From positions 1 to 22,261 of the forward strand of contig JAMPED010000025.1 of assembly GCA_023665325.1 (NCBI GenBank): a stretch of DNA of 22,261 bases. The letters are read 5' to 3'. The position numbers were made by a program, and so were the translations under genes. The stretch is from Acetobacter sp. GTDB taxonomy: Bacteria; Pseudomonadota; Alphaproteobacteria; RF32; CAG-239. Shown here piece after piece: positions 16,830 to 22,261 of this stretch. Each line of letters opens with the position of its first letter. Positions within the stretch are counted from its first letter, which is position 1. A model generated the notes under the pieces. The model worked only from the letters and a program-made list of their open reading frames with translations. It did no database searches and was not told the DNA's origin.

Positions 16830-18178
16830 AAATACTTATTGGTGGTGCTGGAAATGCAGGACGCAGTGTAGTGGATTATCTTTCACAATCAAATAATGAT
16901 ATTGTTGTAGTGGACACTGACAAGCAACGTTTAGATGAACTTGCCAAGGAATTTGATGTTCAGACTGTTGTTGGTTCTATTTCTCATCCTGGAATAATGG
17001 AAAAAATTGGTGCTGCTGATGCTGATATTCTAATAGCTATTACTGATGATGACGAGGTCAATTTAGTTGCTTGTCAGGTTGCGTATACATTGTTTCAAAT
17101 TCCGAAAAAGATTGCACGAGTTGATTCTGAGTATTTTCTAAATCCTTTATGGAATACTCTTTATAGTGATAAAAATTTACCTGTGGATTTAGTGATTTCT
17201 CCGGATGTTGAAATAGCAAAAGCGATTTTAAATCTTTTAGAGATTCCTGGAACTACAGCTGTTTTTCCGTTAGTAGATGAGAAATTATATTTGCTTGGTT
17301 TTAAATGCACACAAGCGTGTCCGCTAATTAACACAGAAATCAATGAAATTAAAAAATCATATAATAGTCCTGTTATTCATATTATACGAGGAAATAAAAG
17401 TTTTTTCGCCAAGCCTAACGAGAGCATTCATATTGATGATGAAATTTTCATTCTTGTCGAGAAAGATAATGTTTTTGATACTTTACACGATTTTGGGATT
17501 ATTAGCAAACAAACTGAAAATTTAGTTATTTTTGGTGGTAATGCTGTTTCATATTATATCGCTAGTGTTTTGGAAAAAGATGACACTGTTAGTTCTTGTA
17601 AAATTATTGAAGGAAATGCCCGTATTGCACAAGATTTAGCTGAGAATCTAAATGACACACAAATCATTCAAGGAGAGATGATGAGCGATGTTATTTTAGA
17701 AGAGGCTGAAATTAAAAACGCAAATATCTCTGTTGCTGTCACAGATAATGACAAAGATAATTTACTTGCATCATTGATTGCTAAGAAAAGTGGGGTCCCT
17801 TATACGATTTCGCTAGTCAATTCTCGTACATTTGATAGTTTAATTGAAGATGACGGAGAGAATGTTATTGTTGAGCGTTCATTGGTTATTACTTCTGCAA
17901 TGCTGCAAGATATTCGCAAAGCCAAAATAAATAACGCTTATTGTTTGCGACGTGGTATGGGGGAAGTCTGGGAAGTTCGTATTGATGCAGATAGTTTAAA
18001 TACTGATAAAACTCTTGATGAATTAGGTTTGCCAGACAAATGTAAAGTTAGCGCAATTTATCGCAATAATCAAATTATTTACCCCAAAGCTGATGATCTT
18101 ATTCAAGAAGGGGATATTTTAATTGTCTTTGTTTCACCGCAAGCGATGCGCAAAGCTGAAGAGATTTTCAGAATTTAA
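16826..18178 (+). CDS. trkA: Trk potassium uptake regulatory protein TrkA
   Basis: The protein has 450 residues. TrkA is the cytoplasmic NAD(H)/nucleotide-binding gating subunit of the TrkH/TrkG K+ channel. It has two RCK_N-RCK_C pairs. The first Rossmann motif is GGAGNAG (G7-x-G9-xx-G12), with D30 ending the second strand (VVVDTD). The first RCK_C is about residues 135-225. The second Rossmann half begins near 230 with LVIFGGNAVSYYIA, a degenerate form lacking the full GxGxxG, followed by VAVTDNDKDNLLA. The last RCK_C ends in DILIVFVSP. A trkH/trkG partner is not in the window. The gene overlaps dusB by four bases. It ends 13 bases from a convergent gene, and I saw no clear terminator. Confidence 0.93.
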   Translation: MKILIGGAGNAGRSVVDYLSQSNNDIVVVDTDKQRLDELAKEFDVQTVVGSISHPGIMEKIGAADADILIAITDDDEVNLVACQVAYTLFQIPKKIARVDSEYFLNPLWNTLYSDKNLPVDLVISPDVEIAKAILNLLEIPGTTAVFPLVDEKLYLLGFKCTQACPLINTEINEIKKSYNSPVIHIIRGNKSFFAKPNESIHIDDEIFILVEKDNVFDTLHDFGIISKQTENLVIFGGNAVSYYIASVLEKDDTVSSCKIIEGNARIAQDLAENLNDTQIIQGEMMSDVILEEAEIKNANISVAVTDNDKDNLLASLIAKKSGVPYTISLVNSRTFDSLIEDDGENVIVERSLVITSAMLQDIRKAKINNAYCLRRGMGEVWEVRIDADSLNTDKTLDELGLPDKCKVSAIYRNNQIIYPKADDLIQEGDILIVFVSPQAMRKAEEIFRI

Positions 18179-18191
18179 GATAATGTATTAT

Positions 18192-18776
18192 TTATTTTAA
18201 CTTTAAATAACAATTATTATCCTTTTCCACTATTTTATTGAATATTTTTTGCTTTTCGTATTTATCTTCATTTTTTGTGTACATATAAATTTCCGCTTCT
18301 GAGAAATGTCTAATATATGAAATTGAATTTTCTAAGATATTTAATTTCGTTAAATAATTTATATTTCTCGTCGTATATGCATCGCCCCATATAATCTCAT
18401 ATGGATTTATATTATATTGTCTGGATAATTTTTTATAATAATTGCCAAATTCATATTTATTCCATTTTGCTTTAGAGCATTTACCATCCCTTAAATCTTT
18501 ATTAAATTCATTTTCTAATTGTCTACGACGTAGTTCATCTCTTTTCTCTTCTTCCTCTTCTTGCTTTTTTTGTTCTATTTTCTTTTTTTCCTGCTCATTC
18601 TTATCTATTAAAAACTGTTTAAAATCATCTTGAAAACGTTTGTCTGCCTCAAAAGAAGCAGACCACGGATTTGATGCTATTATTTCATAATCTTTTGATA
18701 TTTCATCATTCTCTCGATGCATATAAAAAGTGCAACTACAGCACAATAGTACTGTCAATATAGTTTTTTCCTTCAT
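18192..18776 (-). CDS. hypothetical exported protein with charged coiled coil
   Basis: The protein has 194 residues. The N-terminus (MKEKTILTVLLCCSCTFYM) looks like a short signal or lipoprotein signal. The cysteine at 15 is preceded by S, but the lipobox is not canonical. Residues about 53-95 are almost entirely K, E, Q and R and predict a single long helix (EKKKIEQKKQEEEEEKRDE). The rest, about 100-194, is polar with aromatic residues (KWNKYEFGNYYKKL, NPYEIIWGDAY). I recognise no family. A purine-rich GAGAGA lies about 10 bases before the ATG. The zinc-ribbon gene ends 46 bases upstream on the same strand, so co-transcription is possible. Strongly AT-rich codon use suggests an accessory gene. 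Confidence 0.65.
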   Translation of the reverse strand: MKEKTILTVLLCCSCTFYMHRENDEISKDYEIIASNPWSASFEADKRFQDDFKQFLIDKNEQEKKKIEQKKQEEEEEKRDELRRRQLENEFNKDLRDGKCSKAKWNKYEFGNYYKKLSRQYNINPYEIIWGDAYTTRNINYLTKLNILENSISYIRHFSEAEIYMYTKNEDKYEKQKIFNKIVEKDNNCYLKLK

Positions 18777-18822
18777 ATTATGTCTCTCTTTCTTTACATA
18801 TATAATACATTAAAAATTTTTA

Positions 18823-19038
18823 TTATTTTGTATGCCCTGATTTACAGGTTTCTCCGCAAGAACTACATTTCCATTTTCTAAACGAACAGCGTATTGTACA
18901 AAATAACCAAATCAATACCCAAATACCACCTATTATAACTGTTAACAGCAAGTGTAAGATGTGATTTGGTGTTTGCTTTTCGATTTTCACTTGTTTCTGG
19001 CAATGTTTACAATATCCTGTACTAATTTTATTTCCCAT
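18823..19038 (-). CDS. small membrane zinc-ribbon protein (71 aa)
   Basis: A CxxC knuckle (YCKHC, C10/C13) is followed by one hydrophobic segment (about 28-49, HLLLTVIIGGIWVLIWLF) and a second CxxC (KCSSC, C58/C61; another cysteine at C65). The two knuckles flanking the membrane segment could form one zinc ribbon only if the segment is a hairpin, or may act separately. The start is set by AAAGGA 7-8 bases before the ATG at 19038. The frame continues upstream to an ATG at 19242 with no ribosome site, and that part overlaps the structured leader and a terminator, so it is not counted. I infer a regulated accessory membrane protein. Function is unknown. Confidence 0.7.
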   Translation of the reverse strand: MGNKISTGYCKHCQKQVKIEKQTPNHILHLLLTVIIGGIWVLIWLFCTIRCSFRKWKCSSCGETCKSGHTK

Positions 19039-19250
19039 TTTCTTTTCCTTTCTAGTAATAACAAAAAAGCCGCTATGATGAGAAGCGACTGGAAGTTGGT
19101 AACTATTATAGGGATAGTGCGACATATTGACTGAAATAGCGTATTTTGCCGCCTTCCAGTCATTGACTAGAAAGCGTGCAAAAGTTTCGTCTTCACACAA
19201 GACGCCTATAAAGAGGTTACCACACCTCGAACAGGTTATCATCCTGTCTG
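19039..19250 (-). ncRNA. candidate structured leader RNA / attenuator of the zinc-ribbon gene
   Basis: Reading the minus strand from the predicted start near 19250, the hairpins are: ACAGG/CCTGT (19247-19243 with 19235-19231); GAGGT/ACCTC (19228-19224 with 19217-19213); CGTCTT/AAGACG (19204-19199 with 19193-19188); GACTGGAAG/CTTCCAGTC (19161-19153 with 19095-19087, enclosing 57 bases). A terminator hairpin follows, sharing three bases with the last stem. All stems are perfect except one G-U pair in the terminator. The first hairpin begins 3 bases from the predicted transcript start. The leader ends at the gene's Shine-Dalgarno sequence. The class is unknown to me, and a ligand cannot be named. 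Confidence 0.6.
19063..19089 (-). terminator. intrinsic terminator inside the leader
   Basis: On the minus strand GTCGCT (19089-19084), 9-base loop, AGCGGC (19074-19069), then six T (19068-19063). It lies before, not after, the small gene, as in attenuators. Its first three bases belong to the 9-bp stem of the leader, so the two folds compete. Confidence 0.7.
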
Positions 19251-19256
19251 ATTGTG

Positions 19257-19285
19257 ATTCTATAAATAGAAATTTTAAAAGTAAA
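19257..19285 (-). promoter_or_regulatory. promoter of the leader RNA and zinc-ribbon gene
   Basis: Minus-strand TTTACT (19285-19280), 17-base spacer, TAGAAT (19262-19257). The predicted start near 19250 falls directly before the first hairpin. Confidence 0.6.
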
Positions 19286-19311
19286 GAATAAAAATGAAGA
19301 CTGTATATTTT

Positions 19312-19357
19312 AAATACAGTGTTTAACTTTTAAATACATTGTTTAAATATAGTGTTT
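19312..19357. repeat. three 13-bp direct repeats upstream of the leader promoter
   Basis: Plus-strand AAATACAGTGTTT (19312-19324), AAATACATTGTTT (19332-19344) and AAATATAGTGTTT (19345-19357) differ by one or two bases. The first overlaps an inverted repeat ACTGTAT/ATACAGT (19300-19320). They lie 27-72 bases upstream of the -35 box and may bind a regulator. The inverted repeat could also serve as a weak terminator of the upstream gene. Confidence 0.5.
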
Positions 19358-19359
19358 TT

Positions 19360-19944
19360 TTACCATTCAATAATTCCTTCAAAACGATATTGTTGTCTCC
19401 ATTGAAGCAATTCTTCGTATGTTAGGATGTCATCTTGTATTACAGCTTTATAATATTCTATTCCACTGATTTTTACATCTTCAGGTGTTTCATATTTTAG
19501 CTTTAAAATCGTTTCTTTTTGCGTTTCTGTCATTTGCTTCAAAATTTTCTCTGCAACATTTTCAAAATATCCATCATATTTTGTACCGCTTTTAATTTGT
19601 ATCATATCAATTTGCCACAGAGCTTTTCTTTCATCCTCATACCAAATATGCCATTCAAAACAATTCTCATCTGTATCTGCTAGATTAGTAAATTCACACT
19701 TTTTAACTGCAGGATTTGCACATAATTCGGTAATAACCGCAAAGCTCTGTTTAACGTCTAATTTATCCGTATAAATATGAAAATCAATATCGCAATGCTT
19801 AGCAAGTAAACCGAGCTTAACCGAACCAACTTGATTAACCCGCGCACCGATACTTTCCCACACTTTGACAATGTTTAGAGATTGGATGATATTTAGGGCT
19901 TTATGCATTTGCTCTGTAGATTGTTTTATATATGTGCTTTTCAT
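19360..19944 (-). CDS. nucleotidyltransferase-like protein of unknown substrate
   Basis: The protein has 194 residues. It has the pattern WESIGARVNQVGSVKLGLLAKHCDIDFHIY: a GS motif followed by D-x-D about 11 residues later, as in nucleotidyltransferase-fold proteins. A later acidic position occurs in WQIDMIQI. Further conserved-looking segments are CFEWHIWYED, YDGYFENVAEKI, ILKLKYETPED and ISGIEYYKAVIQD, ending in ELLQWRQQY. I recognise this as a recurrent stand-alone bacterial family, but no reaction can be assigned. It could be a small-molecule or antibiotic nucleotidyltransferase relative. GAGGA lies 4 bases before the ATG at 19944. It is on the same strand as the zinc-ribbon gene but separated by repeats and a promoter, so it is probably a separate transcript. 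Confidence 0.7.
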   Translation of the reverse strand: MKSTYIKQSTEQMHKALNIIQSLNIVKVWESIGARVNQVGSVKLGLLAKHCDIDFHIYTDKLDVKQSFAVITELCANPAVKKCEFTNLADTDENCFEWHIWYEDERKALWQIDMIQIKSGTKYDGYFENVAEKILKQMTETQKETILKLKYETPEDVKISGIEYYKAVIQDDILTYEELLQWRQQYRFEGIIEW

Positions 19945-20017
19945 ATTTTCCTCGTTCCTAATTTCCTCTATATCTATAGCACGGCGTGTTTTAATTATTC
20001 AATATCTATTTTAAATA

Positions 20018-20044
20018 CAAAAAAATCCTCCATAAAGGAGGATT
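20018..20044 (-). terminator. terminator of tRNA-Val
   Basis: Minus-strand AATCCTCC (20044-20037), 5-base loop, GGAGGATT (20031-20024), then a run of T. It lies directly 3' of the tRNA. Confidence 0.88.
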
Positions 20045-20051
20045 CTCTAAT

Positions 20052-20128
20052 TGGTGGGCGTTGAGGGATTCGAACTCCCGACCCTCTCGGTGTAAACGAG
20101 ATGCTCTAACCAGCTGAGCTAAACGCCC
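20052..20128 (-). tRNA. tRNA-Val (anticodon UAC)
   Basis: Acceptor GGGCGTT/AACGCCC, D stem GCTC/GAGC, anticodon stem TCTCG/CGAGA around loop TTTACAC (anticodon TAC), T arm GGGAG TTCGAAT CCCTC, discriminator A and encoded CCA. All arms pair and the T loop is canonical. Confidence 0.96.
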
Positions 20129-20231
20129 ATCTCATCAACAAGAAGATTTATAGACTATATTTTTTTATTATGCAAGAAAAAAATTACATTTTTTTGATTT
20201 TTTTATTTCATTTTATTTCAATATCTTAGCA

Positions 20232-20265
20232 TAAAAATAGCAGGTTTCCGGTAGAAAACCTGCTA
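20232..20265 (-). terminator. intrinsic terminator after HU
   Basis: Minus-strand TAGCAGGTTT (20265-20256), 8-base loop, AAACCTGCTA (20247-20238), followed by TTTTT. The stem is a perfect 10 bp, about 20 bases after the HU stop codon. Confidence 0.9.
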
Positions 20266-20284
20266 AAATGTGTATTTTTCAAGA

Positions 20285-20557
20285 CTAATTTACGGCGTCT
20301 TGTAGTGTTTTACCTACTTTAAATTTCGCTTGTCTGCGAGCTTTAATTTTGATAGTTTCACCTGTGCGTGGATTACGTCCAGTTGTTGCTGCACGTTTGG
20401 ATACAGCAAAAGTACCAAAACCAACTAAACGAATTTCCTCATCCTTTTTTAAAGTTTGTGTAACAGTGGTTACAAATGCATCTAGCGCCTTACCTGCATC
20501 TGCTTTAGTAAGACCTGCTTCACTAGCAATACTAGCAATAAGTTCATTTTTATTCAC
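20285..20557 (-). CDS. HU family DNA-binding protein
   Basis: The protein has 90 residues, the standard HU length. HU is a small dimeric nucleoid protein that bends DNA with little sequence preference. Seen: NKNELIASIASEAGLTKADAGKALDAF (helical dimer part), then LVGFGTFAVSKRAATTGRNPRTGETIKI, with the DNA-inserting arm around the conserved R-N-P, and KARRQAKFKVGKTL at the end. The GTG at 20557 is chosen because AGGAG lies 7 bases upstream and the protein then begins like other HU proteins. An ATG at 20572 overlaps that ribosome site. IHF subunits have the same fold, but this sequence looks like HU. It is the only nucleoid protein in the window. Confidence 0.95.
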   Translation of the reverse strand: MNKNELIASIASEAGLTKADAGKALDAFVTTVTQTLKKDEEIRLVGFGTFAVSKRAATTGRNPRTGETIKIKARRQAKFKVGKTLQDAVN

Positions 20558-20586
20558 TTGAGGACTCCTCATAAAAAAATTAGACT

Positions 20587-20606
20587 GTGCAGAACTCTAT
20601 CTGCAC
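20587..20606 (-). promoter_or_regulatory. hairpin in the HU 5' region
   Basis: GTGCAGA and TCTGCAC form a perfect 7-bp stem with a 6-base loop. On the minus strand it is followed after seven bases by TTTTTTT, just before the HU ribosome site. It may be a terminator for the upstream serine ammonia-lyase gene, an attenuator of HU, or chance. Confidence 0.4.
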
Positions 20607-20726
20607 TTAAATTTGAGGATGTTTTCTCAATTAAATCAAATAAAAAACAGCTTTACGCACAGAAAAACATAATAAAAATAATGATTTCCGTGTTTTATTA
20701 CTTCATTTGCATTTTCATTACTTTAG

Positions 20727-22097
20727 TTAGCACACTACATTTTTAGCCAAGCCACCTAAAGATGTTTCTTTATAATCACTTTTTAAGTTTAACCCTGTTT
20801 CATACATTGTCTTAATTATATCATCCAAACTAACCTTATATTCCCCATTTCCACGTATCGCCAACCGACTTGCATTAACTGCCTTTATTGCTGCCATAGC
20901 ATTACGTTCAATACACGGAATTTGTACTAATCCTTTAATTGGATCACAGGTTAAACCTAAATTATGCTCCATTCCTATTTCAGCAGCATTTTCAATTTGG
21001 TTAATATTAGCCCCCATTACTGCAGCAAGTCCCGCAGCGGCCATTGAACAGGCTACACCGACTTCCCCTTGACAACCAACTTCTGCGCCAGAAATCGACG
21101 CATTAGTTCTGTATAAGCAACAAATAGCGGCTGCTGTTGTCAAATAAATAACATCTGCCTCTATTCCGCTAAAAGCTTTCTTATGAGCGAATCGTTGATA
21201 ATAACGCATTACTGCTGGCATAATTCCAGCCGATCCCATTGTTGGAGCTGTAATAATCTTACCCCCCGCAGCATTTTCTTCAGCAACTGCAAAAGCCCAT
21301 AAATTGACCCAATCCAGAATAAATAAAGCATCATCTGAATTATTTTCAAAGCGTTCTTGCAACCTTCTATGCATTTCTGGAGCTCGCCTCTGTAACTTAA
21401 TGCTACCAGGTAAAATTCCTGTTTTTTTGATGCCATCATCAATGTTCTTTTGCATTATACTGACAATTTTATTTATATATCCCTTCGTTTCCTCTTCCGA
21501 ATGTAGAGCTTTCTCATTTGCTAAAACAACGTCACTTATTGTTATGTTATTTTTACAGCATATTTCTCGCAATTCAGCAAAACTCGAAAACTGATATGGT
21601 ACATCTAGTGGTTTTCGTTCTATTTTTTGCTCCATTTCATCTATACGAGCAATAGTTCCACCCCCAACAGAAAAGTAGATTTCTTCTAAAATTTCCTGAT
21701 TATTTTCATCGTATGCTATAAACTTTATACCGTTAGGATGCTCTTTAAGAAAAATATGTTTTTCTAATATGACATCTTCAGTTAATTTAAATGAAATTTT
21801 TTGCTTTCCACGCAAGATTAGTTCGTTATGTTCACTGATTTCCTTAATGTAATTTTGTTCTAAATCTAATTTATCTGCTTCGTAGCCGAGCAAACCATAA
21901 ATAACGGCATTAACTGTTCCGTGTCCGATTCCTGTTAAAGCTAATGATCCATATAGATATACCTTAACTTTTTTTACTAAATTAATATTCTTTCCAAGAT
22001 TATCAACAAAACGTTTTGCAGCCTTCATAGGTCCAACAGTATGAGAACTTGATGGACCTATTCCTATGGCAAAAATTTCAGCGAGACTATAGTACAT
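20727..22097 (-). CDS. sdaA: L-serine ammonia-lyase, one-chain iron-sulfur type
   Basis: The protein has 456 residues, normal for the one-chain enzyme. It converts L-serine to pyruvate and ammonia with a [4Fe-4S] cluster, feeding central metabolism. The N-terminal part has GIGPSSSHTVGPM (residues 12-24). The alpha domain has the cluster cysteines C342 (GCQGEVG), C384 (CDPIKG) and C395 (QIPCIERN). The last residue is C456. In the Legionella enzyme a C-terminal cysteine ligates the fourth iron in the resting state, and the arrangement here agrees. The ATG at 22097 is chosen so that the protein begins MYYSLAEIF, as in relatives; the frame extends to a GTG at 22121. A good promoter lies upstream. 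HU is the next gene downstream on the same strand. Confidence 0.95.
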   Translation of the reverse strand: MYYSLAEIFAIGIGPSSSHTVGPMKAAKRFVDNLGKNINLVKKVKVYLYGSLALTGIGHGTVNAVIYGLLGYEADKLDLEQNYIKEISEHNELILRGKQKISFKLTEDVILEKHIFLKEHPNGIKFIAYDENNQEILEEIYFSVGGGTIARIDEMEQKIERKPLDVPYQFSSFAELREICCKNNITISDVVLANEKALHSEEETKGYINKIVSIMQKNIDDGIKKTGILPGSIKLQRRAPEMHRRLQERFENNSDDALFILDWVNLWAFAVAEENAAGGKIITAPTMGSAGIMPAVMRYYQRFAHKKAFSGIEADVIYLTTAAAICCLYRTNASISGAEVGCQGEVGVACSMAAAGLAAVMGANINQIENAAEIGMEHNLGLTCDPIKGLVQIPCIERNAMAAIKAVNASRLAIRGNGEYKVSLDDIIKTMYETGLNLKSDYKETSLGGLAKNVVC

Positions 22098-22131
22098 ATT
22101 TATTCCATTCAAAAATTTCACAAACGGATGG

Positions 22132-22159
22132 AATATATGCTATTTGATAAAAATGTAAA
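22132..22159 (-). promoter_or_regulatory. promoter of the L-serine ammonia-lyase gene
   Basis: Minus-strand TTTACA (22159-22154), 16-base spacer, TATATT (22137-22132): five of six matches in each box. The predicted leader is about 28 bases. Confidence 0.65.
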
Positions 22160-22261
22160 TATATTTTTAAATTTTAATCAAATTTTTAAATAGAGATTAA
22201 ATCAATAATCAGTCCCCAACACCCTATAAAGTTATATCATCAAAATCGTAATATTGTAGTA
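22160..22261. other. AT-rich upstream region at the window edge
   Basis: No gene was recognised. It contains short A/T-rich near-palindromes around 22165-22200 (TTTTAATCAAA and GATTAAATC) that could bind a regulator, without specific support. Confidence 0.3.

Noticed and set aside
18192..19038. Toxin-antitoxin pair
   Set aside because: Two small adjacent same-strand genes suggested it, but neither shows a toxin or DNA-binding antitoxin motif and the gap is 46 bases.
19039..19242. N-terminal 68-codon extension of the zinc-ribbon protein
   Set aside because: The ATG at 19242 has no ribosome site and lies in a hairpin loop. The stretch contains an intrinsic terminator, and a strong ribosome site precedes the internal ATG at 19038.

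Overview
The window looks like the chromosome of an AT-rich, Gram-negative alphaproteobacterium, possibly a reduced or host-associated lineage. The basis is gene content: mlaA-mlaC, a dusB-trkA pair (the two ends of the classical alphaproteobacterial nifR3-ntr-trkA cluster), HU, a BI-1/YccA protein, a one-chain Fe-S L-serine ammonia-lyase, and two tRNAs with encoded CCA. The lineage is inference; the gene families are read from the sequence.

Region 1 (1-8514, minus strand) is one uninterrupted reading frame. It starts at 8514 with a signal peptide and a good promoter, and is still open at base 1, so the protein has at least 2838 residues. After a cysteine-rich N-terminal part it becomes an array of 43 units of about 34 residues (CYRGxxC...G-AYSSTPNTSFF...SxASGST), then ever more divergent cysteine-rich copies to the window edge. 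In 41 of 43 units the two cysteines of the CX5C motif are both present or both absent, and the two kinds are grouped in blocks. I recognise no named family. This is the most remarkable object in the window.

Region 2 (8667-12331) holds mlaC and mlaA (outer-membrane lipid asymmetry; minus strand), then on the plus strand a sugar-nucleotide-type DegT/DnrJ/EryC1/StrS aminotransferase and a YccA-like BI-1 membrane protein, each followed by a clear terminator.

Region 3 (12332-13568) has about 300 bases with no convincing gene, a LEM-3-like GIY-YIG nuclease-domain protein (minus) and tRNA-Thr(GGU) (minus) with its terminator.

Region 4 (13796-18178, plus) is a tightly coupled three-gene operon: a two-TM long coiled-coil protein of unknown function, dusB and trkA, joined by 11-base and 4-base overlaps.

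Region 5 (18192-19944, minus) holds accessory-looking genes: a charged coiled-coil exported protein, a 71-residue membrane zinc-ribbon protein, and a nucleotidyltransferase-like protein. The zinc-ribbon gene has a 210-base leader with its own promoter, four hairpins and an intrinsic terminator before the Shine-Dalgarno sequence, which looks like an RNA attenuator or riboswitch-like element.

Region 6 (20018-22261, minus) holds tRNA-Val(UAC), HU and L-serine ammonia-lyase, with terminators and a good promoter for the last.
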